In this document: positions 18,107-26,865 of the stretch, piece by piece | Position numbering within the stretch: position 1 is the first letter of the stretch | Layout: each line of letters starts with the position of its first letter | Assembly (NCBI GenBank): GCA_039986595.1 | Contig: JBDWQJ010000004.1 | Coordinates: 744,001 to 808,000, forward strand | DNA length: 64,000 nt | Direction of reading: 5' to 3' | Source: Lentilitoribacter sp039986595 | Lineage (GTDB): Bacteria; Pseudomonadota; Alphaproteobacteria; Rhizobiales; Rhizobiaceae | Position numbers and translations under genes: made by a program | Notes under the pieces: generated by a model | Told to the model about the DNA's origin: nothing | What the model saw: only the letters and a program-made list of their open reading frames with translations | The model's database searches: none

Positions 18107-18118
18107 GTTACCGGTAAC
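18107..18118. promoter_or_regulatory. LacI-family operator GTTACCGGTAAC (perfect palindrome)
   Basis: Perfect 12-bp palindrome between the ATPase gene and the LacI gene. On the minus strand it sits just after a possible promoter (TTGACT, 18-base gap, CATTAT), so a bound repressor would block initiation of the ABC operon. It is the closest of the set to the E. coli GntR element. Confidence 0.75.
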
Positions 18119-18163
18119 GTACCCTTATAATGTCTTGCATATGTTCACAAAGTCAAGCAAAAT

Positions 18164-18175
18164 GTTATCGATCAC
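18164..18175. promoter_or_regulatory. LacI-family operator GTTATCGATCAC (one mismatch)
   Basis: Second site in the divergent region, 57 bases from the first and 26 bases before the LacI start, suggesting autoregulation or a repression loop. Confidence 0.6.
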
Positions 18176-18200
18176 TTTAATTTATTAGACAGAAGCGGCT

Positions 18201-19220
18201 ATGGCGAAAAAATCGAGTAAGAGAGGCGGTGCAACACTAAGTGAAGTTGCGCAGGCTGCAGGTGTTTCTAAAATGACAGCATCACGTGTGTTACGAAATG
18301 CCAGCGGATTTACCGAAGAAACGAAAGTAAAGGTCATGCTGGAAGTTGAACGATTGGGCTATGTGCCAAATCGCATCGCAGCTGCTTTTGGGTCTTTCGA
18401 TACATCGACCTTAATTGGGGTTTCAGTTCCAAGTTTGACGAGTGGATTATATGGACCAGTGCTTGATTCCATTGATCGTACTTTTCTAAAATATGGCTAT
18501 CAGACGATGATTGGTGCGCATGAACGTTCTCCTGAAACGGAGGAAGAGTGGCTCCGCGCAATTCTTGCCTGGAGACCCGCCGGAGTTATTTTAAGTGGTC
18601 GCAAACATACCCCTGCAACGATAGAAATATTAAAAGCTCAAGCCATACCCATTGTTGAAATGTGGAACCTTAATACCAGCCCTTTGGATATTTCTGTTGG
18701 GTTTAATCACTTTGACTGCGGCTATGAGATGGGTCAATTTATGCTCTCGAAGGGGTATAAAAAGATTGCATATATTGGTGCAAATCGGAATGAAGGCAGC
18801 ACTAACCTCATTCGTCTTGATGGTTTTCAAGCTGCATTAAACGATAGTTCATTGCAAATGGTCTCCAAAGAAATTCTTGTTGATCATGCGGGTTTTTACC
18901 CAGGCTATTATGGCACAGAAAATGTGCTGAATAGAACAAGTGATATCGATGCGATTTACTATCAAGATGACACGATGGCGGTTGGCGGCATGTTCTATTG
19001 TCAAAAACACGGAATTGAAATTCCTAACGATATTGCAATAGCTGGTTGGGGCGGTATGGAAATCACATCCGTTTTACCACGCAAGCTGACCACAACAACA
19101 GTTGCAACAGAAACGCTTGGGAAATCTGCAGCGGAAGCGCTTGTCGCGCGTATCCGAAACGAGCCTACCAAGGATGTCAACGTTGTTGAAACACGTTTGA
19201 TTCCTGGTGAAACCGTTTAG
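18201..19220 (+). CDS. LacI-family regulator, GntR/IdnR-like
   Basis: 339 residues. The N-terminal LacI helix-turn-helix reads TLSEVAQAAGVSKMTASRVLRN, followed by hinge helix VPNRIAAAFGS and a periplasmic-binding-protein-like effector domain (LIGVSVPSLTSGLYGPVLDSI, CQKHGIEIPNDIAIAGWG). It is divergent from ABC importer 2 and next to gluconolactonase and idonate genes. The operator motif GTTA-N4-TAAC throughout the region fits a GntR/IdnR type specificity. Either this protein or the second LacI at 24969 could be the main repressor; both may share sites. Confidence 0.88.
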   Translation: MAKKSSKRGGATLSEVAQAAGVSKMTASRVLRNASGFTEETKVKVMLEVERLGYVPNRIAAAFGSFDTSTLIGVSVPSLTSGLYGPVLDSIDRTFLKYGYQTMIGAHERSPETEEEWLRAILAWRPAGVILSGRKHTPATIEILKAQAIPIVEMWNLNTSPLDISVGFNHFDCGYEMGQFMLSKGYKKIAYIGANRNEGSTNLIRLDGFQAALNDSSLQMVSKEILVDHAGFYPGYYGTENVLNRTSDIDAIYYQDDTMAVGGMFYCQKHGIEIPNDIAIAGWGGMEITSVLPRKLTTTTVATETLGKSAAEALVARIRNEPTKDVNVVETRLIPGETV

Positions 19221-19248
19221 GTAAGTGAGAGTTTGAGCTCTTTGAAGC

Positions 19249-20148
19249 TTACGGTTTTTGAATGCCGCTTCTATTAAGTTTGATGGCGTAAAGACTTGTT
19301 GTTGCCGTGATAAATAATTGATGTTTCGCTCGGCCACCAAAACAAATGTTTGATACCGTTTCTGGGACCAAAATCTTACCCAAAAATTTACCTTCTGGAC
19401 TGATGCAATGCACACCGTCGCCTGCTGATGTCCAGATGTTTCCATCTTCATCTAAGCGAAAGCCATCAGCGCAACCTGCAGAAACTTTGTGGAAGTCTTT
19501 GCCGCCAGAAACATTCATACCATCGACATCATAAGCTCTGATAAGGCGATTGGCATTTTCATCGAAGATTTTACCGGTATCCGCCACATAGAGCGTTTTC
19601 TCATCTTTTGAAAAAGCTAACCCATTTGGGCAATCGAGATCGGTTACAACAGCGGTCATCGCACCGGTGTTTGGGTCAATGCGATAAACTTGGCAGGGTA
19701 ATTCTTGTTCGGATTTAAATCCTTCATAATTTGTCATGATGCCGTAATGCGGATCGGAGAACCAAATCGAACCATCTGATTTAACCACAACATCATTCGG
19801 CGAATTAAGACGTTTGCCTTCAAAACTATCGGCAATCACTGTGATGGTGCCATCATGTTCAGTGCGTGTAACTTGGCGTGTACCGTGTTCACATGAGATC
19901 AATCTGCCCTGCAAATCGCGTGTATGGCCATTTGTATAATTTGATGGCTCGCGATAGATGCTAACACCAAGCTCTGGTGTCCAGCGCATGATGCGATTGT
20001 TTGGAATATCTGAAAACAGCAAACAGTTTGCATCTCCAAACCAAACAGGACCTTCTACCCAATCAAATCCTGTGGCGAGTTGTTTTAGCGGTGCATTGCC
20101 TAAAACATAGGTGGAAAAGACCGGATCTGCAGCTTCAAAGAAAGACAT
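19249..20148 (-). CDS. SMP-30/gluconolactonase family lactonase
   Basis: 299 residues forming a six-bladed beta-propeller. Likely metal ligands are Glu in WVEGPVWF (about residue 32), Asn in LNSPNDVVV and Asp in GCADGFRLDEDGN. Members hydrolyse sugar lactones such as gluconolactone to the acid, which fits the gluconokinase and idonate genes downstream. It is expressed divergently from the heme-binding-like gene, with a shared operator at 20173-20184. Exact lactone unknown. Confidence 0.85.
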   Translation of the reverse strand: MSFFEAADPVFSTYVLGNAPLKQLATGFDWVEGPVWFGDANCLLFSDIPNNRIMRWTPELGVSIYREPSNYTNGHTRDLQGRLISCEHGTRQVTRTEHDGTITVIADSFEGKRLNSPNDVVVKSDGSIWFSDPHYGIMTNYEGFKSEQELPCQVYRIDPNTGAMTAVVTDLDCPNGLAFSKDEKTLYVADTGKIFDENANRLIRAYDVDGMNVSGGKDFHKVSAGCADGFRLDEDGNIWTSAGDGVHCISPEGKFLGKILVPETVSNICFGGRAKHQLFITATTSLYAIKLNRSGIQKP

Positions 20149-20172
20149 CTATTTATCTCCGCGTGTTTTTTT

Positions 20173-20184
20173 GATATCGATAAC
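20173..20184. promoter_or_regulatory. LacI-family operator GATATCGATAAC
   Basis: Member of the operator family, one half GATA instead of GTTA, in the 69-base gap between the lactonase and HbpS-like genes. The flanked form TTGATATCGATAACAT recurs identically at 22682-22697. Confidence 0.65.
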
Positions 20185-20217
20185 ATATATTACGTAAACA
20201 GCAAGTGGAATTCCCAC

Positions 20218-20637
20218 ATGAATTTTCAAACAAGCCTCATATTAACGCACCAAGCAAGCTTATCGATGTTGCAAGCCGCAGTAAACAAAGCGGAAGACAT
20301 TTGCCAGCCGCAATGCATTGTTATCGTCGATGCAAGTGGTGAACTGTTGGCAGAGATCAAGATGACAGGTGCAAAGTTTTTAAGTCGAAAGAGCGCGCTA
20401 TCAAAAGCGCTGACAGCTGCATCTATTCGCGGGCCAAGCTCTAATATTCCTGAAGCTGTTCGCCCCGCAATTGGTGCGGCAACTGGCGGGAATGTAACAG
20501 GCCTCAGCGGCGGTTTGCCGATAATTAAGGATGGTCAATGTGTGGGTGGTATCGGTGTTGGATCAGGTTCGCCTGAGCAGGATGTTGCCGTTGCAATTGC
20601 AGCACTTGAAGCTGTGGGCGCAGAAGTCAAATTTTAG
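20218..20637 (+). CDS. GlcG/HbpS family protein (DUF336)
   Basis: 139 residues matching the GlcG/HbpS fold: IVIVDASGELLAEIKMTGA, SRKSALSKALTAAS and GGLPIIKDGQCVGGIGVGSGSPEQD. Members bind heme or are found with glycolate, diol and sugar-acid dehydrogenases without a settled function. No signal peptide is seen, so it is probably cytoplasmic. It is divergent from the lactonase with a common operator, placing it in the idonate/gluconate regulon. Its role there is unknown. Confidence 0.8.
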   Translation: MNFQTSLILTHQASLSMLQAAVNKAEDICQPQCIVIVDASGELLAEIKMTGAKFLSRKSALSKALTAASIRGPSSNIPEAVRPAIGAATGGNVTGLSGGLPIIKDGQCVGGIGVGSGSPEQDVAVAIAALEAVGAEVKF

Positions 20638-20664
20638 CAATTTGGTCTAAGCCCACAGTCAAGA

Positions 20665-21696
20665 TTATGAAAACTCGATTTGTGCTTTCATGGCGTGCTT
20701 GCGGTCACCAGCTATCTCAAACCCTGAGATGGCATCATCCAATTTAACTGTATGCGAGATGAGTGGCTTCACATCGATTTGGCCCTGCTGCATGAGTTTG
20801 ACGGACATGGGAAATTCTTCATAAAAGCGGAAGGAGCCACGTAGATCTAGTTCTTTCGCAGTAAGTGCTTGCATTGGAACCGACATATCGCCACCCAAAC
20901 CAAGTTGCATGACAATGCCGCGTGGGCGCATAACAGATATGCCTGCCGCAAGTGCAGGTGCTGCACCTGAACATTCAAACAAAACATCGAAATAGCCCTT
21001 GCCTTCTTTATAGACATCAAGCTCGTTAGCATCTGTGATCATGTTGATAGTTTTATTTGCACCAACTTCTGAAGCATAGGATAGTGCTTGATCTTCAAGG
21101 TCCGTCACGACAATCTCAGTAGCCCCTGCTGCGCGTGCTGCTAGAACACTTAATGTTCCGATGGGGCCGGACCCAGTGATCAGAACTTTTTTGCCAAGTA
21201 AATCACCAGCGCGCCGGGTTGCGTGTAGGCAAACAGAAAGTGGTTCCGCCATTGCAGCTTCGCCAGGTGTTAAACCGTCAGCTTTGACGCATTGTGATGC
21301 ATCAGCTACGATCATTTCACGGAATGCACCTTGGATATGTGGGAACGGCATGGCCGAGCCATAAAACCTCATGTTTTCACAATGATTTTGTTTGCCCTCA
21401 AGGCAATATTGGCAGGTGTTGCAAGGACGAGATGGAGACAACGCGATGAGATCGCCGACCTTAAGACCTTCAACATCGGGACCCAATTCTTCGATGTAAC
21501 CTGAAACTTCATGGCCTAAAATCATTGGCTCTTTAACTTTAATTGTGCCAAAACCACCATGGTTATAATAATGCAAATCTGAGCCGCAGATACCGCCTGT
21601 TGCAATGCGCACGAGGACTTCGCCAGCTTGAGGCGTTTGCACATCTGTTTCTTCAATTCGAAGATCTTTAGCTTTGTGAATAACGATTGAACGCAT
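20665..21696 (-). CDS. idnD: L-idonate 5-dehydrogenase (zinc MDR family)
   Basis: 343 residues of the medium-chain dehydrogenase family. The catalytic zinc site is Cys37 (GGICGSDLHYYNHGGFG) with His61-Glu62 (GHEVSG). A structural zinc site uses Cys 92, 95, 98 and 106 (CNTCQYC...C). The Rossmann motif is VLITGSGPIGTLSVLAA. The GSDLHYYNHGGFG segment and overall form fit L-idonate 5-dehydrogenase, which converts L-idonate to 5-keto-D-gluconate. The SDR at 22746 and kinase at 23525 supply the next two steps. It follows the 2-hydroxyacid dehydrogenase gene by 15 bases on the minus strand. Another polyol dehydrogenase activity is possible. Confidence 0.82.
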   Translation of the reverse strand: MRSIVIHKAKDLRIEETDVQTPQAGEVLVRIATGGICGSDLHYYNHGGFGTIKVKEPMILGHEVSGYIEELGPDVEGLKVGDLIALSPSRPCNTCQYCLEGKQNHCENMRFYGSAMPFPHIQGAFREMIVADASQCVKADGLTPGEAAMAEPLSVCLHATRRAGDLLGKKVLITGSGPIGTLSVLAARAAGATEIVVTDLEDQALSYASEVGANKTINMITDANELDVYKEGKGYFDVLFECSGAAPALAAGISVMRPRGIVMQLGLGGDMSVPMQALTAKELDLRGSFRFYEEFPMSVKLMQQGQIDVKPLISHTVKLDDAISGFEIAGDRKHAMKAQIEFS

Positions 21697-21711
21697 AATA
21701 AATCCTATAAT

Positions 21712-22656
21712 TTACATAACTGGTGTGGGCAGTTCTTTGCCATCAAAATGAGCTTTTAGATTTTCAAACACAAGATCGCCCATGGCTTCACGTGTCTCGA
21801 CTGTGCCTGAGCCATGATGAGGTTGTAATAGAACACTATCAAGATTTAAAAATCTCGGGTTGATATCAGGTTCACCTTCAAACACATCTAGTGCAGCTGA
21901 CCCCAGTGTTTTTGTCTCTAGGGCATCTAATAGCGCAATTTCATCGATATTGGACGCGCGCGAAATATTAATGACCATGCCATCCGGCCCCAATGCATCC
22001 AGTACGTCTTTATTGACGATATGATGTGTTTGTTTAGATGCCGCAAGCGAGACAAATAATACATCGCTGTTTTTGGCCAATTCAATTGGATCTGCGATGT
22101 ATTTCCAGTCTTCTTTAAGGTCATGCGGTGCGCGAGCGCTATAGTTTATGTCCATGTCGAAACCTTGAAGGCGTCGGGCAATTTCATAGCCTATGCGTCC
22201 TAAACCAAGCACACCTGCGCGTTTTCCGTGAACGCGTCTTGTGAGTGGGAACATGCCCTTGTTTGCCCAGTCGCTTCTGGCCCAATCGGCAGCTTCATTG
22301 ACGCGCCGACCAAGCGTTAACATCATTGCAACTGCAAGGTCTGCAACGTCTTTTGTCAAGACATCAGGGGTGTTGGTCACATGTACGCCACGTGCTTTTG
22401 CAGCTTCTATATCCACCGCATCAAAACCTACTCCGTAGATGCTGATAATTTCCAAATTAGGGAGCGAATTTATAAGGTTAGCATCTGCGCCAAGGTCACC
22501 ACGTGTGGCGATTGCTTTTATTGAGTTGCCGTGTTCCTTTAGAAAAGCAGCAGGGTCTTTTTGGTCAAAATATCGATGTACTTTAAACTGTTCTTCGAGC
22601 ATCTTTTCATCGCGTTCTGAATAGGGGCCCATCTGTAAAATTTCAACTTTTGACAT
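21712..22656 (-). CDS. D-2-hydroxyacid dehydrogenase (GhrB/2-ketogluconate reductase-like)
   Basis: 314 residues. NAD(P) motif GLGRIGYEIARRL, catalytic arginine in NISRASNIDE, glutamate in FEGEPDINPRF and histidine in LQPHHGSGTVETR, all as expected for D-2-hydroxyacid dehydrogenases. In this setting a reductase for 2-ketogluconate, glyoxylate or hydroxypyruvate is most likely. It is the first gene of the unit 21712/20665 and divergent from the SDR gene across an operator at 22684-22695. Confidence 0.85.
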   Translation of the reverse strand: MSKVEILQMGPYSERDEKMLEEQFKVHRYFDQKDPAAFLKEHGNSIKAIATRGDLGADANLINSLPNLEIISIYGVGFDAVDIEAAKARGVHVTNTPDVLTKDVADLAVAMMLTLGRRVNEAADWARSDWANKGMFPLTRRVHGKRAGVLGLGRIGYEIARRLQGFDMDINYSARAPHDLKEDWKYIADPIELAKNSDVLFVSLAASKQTHHIVNKDVLDALGPDGMVINISRASNIDEIALLDALETKTLGSAALDVFEGEPDINPRFLNLDSVLLQPHHGSGTVETREAMGDLVFENLKAHFDGKELPTPVM

Positions 22657-22683
22657 TCAATAATCCTAATATGGCTTGCTTTT

Positions 22684-22695
22684 GATATCGATAAC
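22684..22695. promoter_or_regulatory. LacI-family operator GATATCGATAAC
   Basis: Same 12-mer and flanks as the site at 20173, in the 89-base divergent gap between the 2-hydroxyacid dehydrogenase and the SDR/gluconokinase operon. Confidence 0.65.
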
Positions 22696-22745
22696 ATTTA
22701 TACACCGAACCAATACCTGTCCAGTTAAAAATTGAAAGTGAAATA

Positions 22746-23513
22746 ATGACACACGCCCTCTTTGACCTTAATGGAAAAACCGCATTGATTACCGGCTCGT
22801 CGCAGGGAATTGGGTTTGCGCTTGCAAAAGGATTGGCGGCAGCAGGTGCTGCAATTGTGCTCAATGGACGTGATACCAGTAAGCTTTCCAAGGCTGCTGA
22901 AGAGCTCAAAGCAACAGGTGCAAAAGTGTTTGAACTTGCATTTGATGCAACTGATCATCAAGGTGTAAAAGCGGCTGTTGATCAGTTTGAAGGCGAGCAT
23001 GGTGCGATTGACATTTTGGTCAACAATGCTGGCATGCAACATCGTACAGCTTTGGAAGATTTCCCCGCTGATATGTTTGAAAAATTATTGTCGACCAATA
23101 TTGCATCTGTGTTCAGCGTTGGTCAGGCTGTTGCCCGCCATATGATCAAACGAAAAGCTGGTAAAATTATCAATATCGCGTCTGTACAAACCGCTTTAGC
23201 ACGCCCAGGTATCGCGCCTTATACCGCAACAAAAGGCGCCGTTGGAAATCTTACCAAAGGTATGGCAACGGATTGGGCGAAATATGGTTTGCAGTGTAAT
23301 GCGATTGCACCTGGATATTTTGATACACCTCTCAACGCTGCGCTGGTTGCTGATCCAGAGTTCAGCGCGTGGCTTGAGAAACGAACTCCTGCAGGGCGAT
23401 GGGGAAATGTTGAAGAACTGGTTGGCGCCTGTATTTTCTTAAGCTCTGCAGGATCTAGCTTTGTGAATGGCCATACGCTTTATGTTGATGGCGGAATTAC
23501 AGCTAGCTTATAA
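22746..23513 (+). CDS. idnO: SDR oxidoreductase, likely gluconate 5-dehydrogenase (5-ketogluconate reductase)
   Basis: 255 residues. Cofactor motif TGSSQGIGFALAKG near the N-terminus, NNAG motif (LVNNAGMQHR), catalytic Ser in INIASVQT and YxxxK in YTATKGAVG. The start MTHALFDLNGKTALITG and the C-terminal FVNGHTLYVDGGITASL match gluconate 5-dehydrogenases (IdnO/GNO). It would reduce 5-ketogluconate made by the idonate dehydrogenase to gluconate. The kinase gene follows after 11 bases. Confidence 0.8.
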   Translation: MTHALFDLNGKTALITGSSQGIGFALAKGLAAAGAAIVLNGRDTSKLSKAAEELKATGAKVFELAFDATDHQGVKAAVDQFEGEHGAIDILVNNAGMQHRTALEDFPADMFEKLLSTNIASVFSVGQAVARHMIKRKAGKIINIASVQTALARPGIAPYTATKGAVGNLTKGMATDWAKYGLQCNAIAPGYFDTPLNAALVADPEFSAWLEKRTPAGRWGNVEELVGACIFLSSAGSSFVNGHTLYVDGGITASL

Positions 23514-23524
23514 ATTAGATCGAT

Positions 23525-24046
23525 ATGTCAGTTCAAAACAATAGACTTTTCATTGTTATGGGTGTCGCCGGATGTGGCAAGTCAACCGTCGGCAACGCAC
23601 TCGCAGACCAATTGAATGGCACTTATTTAGAGGGTGATAGTTTTCACCCTCAAAGCAATATCGAAAAGATGAGTGCAGGCACTCCGTTAACCGATGATGA
23701 TCGTTGGCCATGGCTTAAAATTATCGGGCGTGAAATGGCAAACGCCGAAGGTATTATTTTTGCAGGATGTTCAGCATTAAAGCTGGGATATCGTGATTTG
23801 ATTGAAAAAGAGGCGGGGGAACGTGTGACGTTTATTCACCTCTCAGGATCACAAGAATTAATCGCAGATCGAATGGCAAAACGGGGTGGACATTTTATGC
23901 CACTTAGTTTGCTCAAAAGTCAGTTTGCAACGCTTGAACCGCTCATCGAACGCGAGCAGGCAATTGTTGCGGATATAAGCGGATCAACAGATGAAATTGT
24001 TGCGCAGATAATTTCAGAAATTAAAGCTCAAAACAAAGGTAGCTGA
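23525..24046 (+). CDS. gntK: Gluconokinase
   Basis: 173 residues, standard gluconokinase length. The P-loop GVAGCGKST is at residues 13-21, followed by YLEGDSFHPQSNIEKMSAG and LTDDDRWPWL, which are near-diagnostic for GntK/IdnK. It phosphorylates D-gluconate to 6-phosphogluconate, which enters the Entner-Doudoroff or pentose phosphate route. It lies in an operon between the SDR (11 bases upstream) and a beta-hydroxyacid dehydrogenase (2 bases downstream). Confidence 0.93.
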   Translation: MSVQNNRLFIVMGVAGCGKSTVGNALADQLNGTYLEGDSFHPQSNIEKMSAGTPLTDDDRWPWLKIIGREMANAEGIIFAGCSALKLGYRDLIEKEAGERVTFIHLSGSQELIADRMAKRGGHFMPLSLLKSQFATLEPLIEREQAIVADISGSTDEIVAQIISEIKAQNKGS

Positions 24047-24048
24047 CA

Positions 24049-24939
24049 GTGTTTAAAATTGGATTGATTGGCGCAGGTGCTATGGGCGGAGCCATCGGAA
24101 CGCGCTTTCTTGATGTCGGATGTGAACTTTCAGTATTTGATCTGGATAAAGCACGTGTTCAAGAGTTGGTTGATAAGGGTGCGCGCGCCGCGACTTCTGC
24201 GGCCAATGCGGCTGAAGAAGCTGATTTTGTTGTGTTTAGTTTGAACGCCTCCAGAATTGTTGAAATTGCAGCTTTTGGAGATGCAGGTGCGATCTTTGGG
24301 ACAAGCTCAAAAACGGTTTTTATTGATATGTCCTCAGTTGGACCTGAAGAAACGCGCGCAATGGCAGACAAGGCCAGTCAGCGTAATATTGGCTGGGTTG
24401 ATGCACCATTATCCGGTGGCGCACCTAAAGCGCTAATTGGTGAATTAACGTTGATGATTGGCGGTGAAGACCAATATGTTGAGCGCGCGATGGAATGCTT
24501 AAAGTTACTTGCGTCGAACATGACCCATATGGGGCCAAGCGGTGCTGGGCAAACAACTAAAATTATCAATCAAGTTTTGTGTGGGTTAAATTTTGTTGCG
24601 GTGGCGGAAGCTACGCAATTAGCAATTGACGCTGGGGTTGATGCGTCCAAAATTCCAGGTGCATTGGCCGGAGGGCGAGCTGATAGCGCGATATTACAAG
24701 AATTTATGCCAAGATATGCAAATAAGGACTACACACGCCAAGGTAGACTTGCCAATATGATCAAAGATCTCAAATTTGCACAGGATTTATCACTTTCAAC
24801 CAATACTTCAATGCCGATCACAGCTGCTTGTATGGAAATATATAAAATGCTGACAGCGGCAGGATTGGGCGAAGAAGATTTGCCAGTGTTGATGGAATAT
24901 TTTAAAGGACCTGATAGAAGCGTCCTTAAGTTGGATTAG
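24049..24939 (+). CDS. NAD(P)-dependent beta-hydroxyacid dehydrogenase family protein
   Basis: 296 residues with a GTG start two bases after gntK. N-terminal Rossmann motif GLIGAGAMGGAIG, substrate loop DAPLSGGAPKA, and the catalytic lysine region GQTTKIINQ, as in 3-hydroxyisobutyrate/tartronate semialdehyde/2-hydroxy-3-oxopropionate reductases. Too short for a standard 6-phosphogluconate dehydrogenase. In this operon it may handle a sugar-acid intermediate; the substrate is undetermined. Confidence 0.82.
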   Translation: MFKIGLIGAGAMGGAIGTRFLDVGCELSVFDLDKARVQELVDKGARAATSAANAAEEADFVVFSLNASRIVEIAAFGDAGAIFGTSSKTVFIDMSSVGPEETRAMADKASQRNIGWVDAPLSGGAPKALIGELTLMIGGEDQYVERAMECLKLLASNMTHMGPSGAGQTTKIINQVLCGLNFVAVAEATQLAIDAGVDASKIPGALAGGRADSAILQEFMPRYANKDYTRQGRLANMIKDLKFAQDLSLSTNTSMPITAACMEIYKMLTAAGLGEEDLPVLMEYFKGPDRSVLKLD

Positions 24940-24968
24940 TTTTCGCTCAACAAAGATGGAGCTTTAAA

Positions 24969-25988
24969 TTGAGAAACAAAACGAAGCTGCCGACAATGGC
25001 GGATGTGGCCAATCTTGCTGGTGTTTCCAGCATGACTGTTTCTCGTGCTCTTAAACCAGATACGTCGGTGAGCAAGGCAACACGTGAAAAAATTCAAAAA
25101 GCTGCTGACGAGTTGGGCTATGTTTTAGATACGCGAGCATCTGAATTTTCGTCAGGTAAATCTGGCTTTGTTGCGATCACGATCCCATCGATCAACAATG
25201 GTAATTTTGCTGATACTGTTAAAGCGTTTTCCGATGGGCTGGTTGAGCAAGATTTACAAGTCCTATTGGGTTACACCAATTATCACGTTGATCGCGAAGA
25301 ACAACTGGTTGAACAGCTTTTGAAAAAGCGGCCCGAAGCAATCGTTGTTACAGGTGGTATGCACACAGATCGTTGTCGATTGCTTTTAGAAAATTCTGGA
25401 ATTCCCGTTATTGAAACTTGGGATATTCCTGAAAAGCCCATCGATCACGTTGTAGGATTTTCAAATCTGCAAGCATCTGAGTTGATGTTTGAGCATTTCA
25501 TTGCGCAAGGTCATACAAAGATTGGGTTTATTGGTGGTGATAATTCGCGCGATAGCCGCGGTCGTGATCGTTATTTGGGATTTTGTGATTCTATGGAAAA
25601 GCACGGCCTTTCAAGTGATCGTGTCTCGTTTCAAGAATTAGCTCCTTTTTCAATGGAACCCGGAGCAAGCGGTATCCGCTCTATTATGAAACAATGGCCG
25701 GATACACAGGCTGTCATGTGCGTATCAGATCTTGTTGCTTTTGGTGCCATTACAGAGTGCCAGAGAATGGGTATGAATGTACCAGACGATATTAACATCG
25801 GTGGATTTGGTGCTTATGAATTGGGTGCTTTCTTAAATCCGTCGATTACCACAATTGATGTCTGCGCAGCGCAAATTGGTAAATCCGCTGCAGAAAAAAT
25901 CGTCGAATTGTTATCCGTTGATAGTGACGTGAAATCAGAAAAAATAGTAAAAACAGAACCAACATTGATCAAACGCCAAAGCGCTTAA
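24969..25988 (+). CDS. Second LacI-family regulator of the sugar-acid region
   Basis: 339 residues starting at a TTG (24969). The helix-turn-helix reads TMADVANLAGVSSMTVSRALK, followed by an effector-binding domain (VAITIPSINNGNFADTVKAF, HTKIGFIGGD). It is the same length as the regulator at 18201 but clearly a different sequence, so it is not a recent duplicate. It is last in the operon starting at 22746. Probably binds the same or overlapping GTTA-N4-TAAC sites. Confidence 0.87.
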   Translation: MRNKTKLPTMADVANLAGVSSMTVSRALKPDTSVSKATREKIQKAADELGYVLDTRASEFSSGKSGFVAITIPSINNGNFADTVKAFSDGLVEQDLQVLLGYTNYHVDREEQLVEQLLKKRPEAIVVTGGMHTDRCRLLLENSGIPVIETWDIPEKPIDHVVGFSNLQASELMFEHFIAQGHTKIGFIGGDNSRDSRGRDRYLGFCDSMEKHGLSSDRVSFQELAPFSMEPGASGIRSIMKQWPDTQAVMCVSDLVAFGAITECQRMGMNVPDDINIGGFGAYELGAFLNPSITTIDVCAAQIGKSAAEKIVELLSVDSDVKSEKIVKTEPTLIKRQSA

Positions 25989-26016
25989 TCAATGAATTTG
26001 GTTGCGTGTTGAAAAA

Positions 26017-26760
26017 CTATCCGCGACCGACAAATGGCATGGTGGTTGCCATAACTGTCATGAATTGAACGTTCGCACTGAGCGGTAAATTTGACATATG
26101 CAACACAGAGTCCGCAACATGTTGAACATCCATCACGGGTTCAGGTTTAATCGATAGATCAGCTTGGGGGACACCACCGCTCATTTTTGCCGTCATGTCC
26201 GATGCTGCATTACCAATATCAATCTGGCCACACGCTATATTGTACGGCCGACCATCAAGTGAGATCGAGCGTGTGAGACCCGTAATTGCATGCTTAGATG
26301 ATGTGTAAGGTGCCGAACCTGGTCTTGGTAATGAAGCGGAGATGGAGCCATTATTGATTATGCGACCACCTTGTGGGGTCTGTTTGCGCATGAGATTAAA
26401 CGCACCGCGAGCAATAGTGAACGCGCCGATTAAGTTCACATTGATAACTTTGATAAAATCTTCAACTGGAACGTCGCCAATTGGTGCTGCGGTGACGTTA
26501 TTTCCTGCATTGTTGAATACAACATCTAAACGGCCGTGATCTTTCTCAATCTTCTCATAAAGCGCATCAACATCCTCAGGCGATGTAACATCGCAAGCAA
26601 TGGCGGAGCTTTCGGCTTCGCCAATAGCTTTGCAAGCATCAAGAAGAGCTGCTTCTCTGCGGCCCGTTAAGATCGTGTGATAACCGTTTTGTGCAAGTGT
26701 TTTTGCACATGCTAAACCGATACCAGAACCGCCACCTGTGATAAGTGCTATTTTGCTCAT
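26017..26760 (-). CDS. SDR-family oxidoreductase
   Basis: 247 residues. TGGGSGIGLACAKTL cofactor site, NNAGNNV motif, catalytic Ser in NNGSISASLPRPG and YxxxK in YTSSKHAITG. The sequence SLPRPGSAPYTSSKHA resembles sugar-acid/polyol short-chain dehydrogenases. A perfect GTTATCGATAAC operator lies 57 bases upstream, tying it to the idonate/gluconate regulon. Substrate not determined. It is convergent with the LacI gene, 28 bases apart. Confidence 0.82.
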   Translation of the reverse strand: MSKIALITGGGSGIGLACAKTLAQNGYHTILTGRREAALLDACKAIGEAESSAIACDVTSPEDVDALYEKIEKDHGRLDVVFNNAGNNVTAAPIGDVPVEDFIKVINVNLIGAFTIARGAFNLMRKQTPQGGRIINNGSISASLPRPGSAPYTSSKHAITGLTRSISLDGRPYNIACGQIDIGNAASDMTAKMSGGVPQADLSIKPEPVMDVQHVADSVLHMSNLPLSANVQFMTVMATTMPFVGRG

Positions 26761-26816
26761 ATAAATCTCCCAATCATTTTAGTCATTGGACTAAAATCTA
26801 CCTCGTCTTATAATAA

Positions 26817-26828
26817 GTTATCGATAAC
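26817..26828 (-). promoter_or_regulatory. LacI-family operator GTTATCGATAAC (perfect palindrome)
   Basis: Perfect 12-bp palindrome upstream of the SDR gene at 26760, the consensus form of the regional motif. Confidence 0.72.
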
Positions 26829-26865
26829 AAATATAGTGTATTGCTTAAAAAAACTTATATTTACA

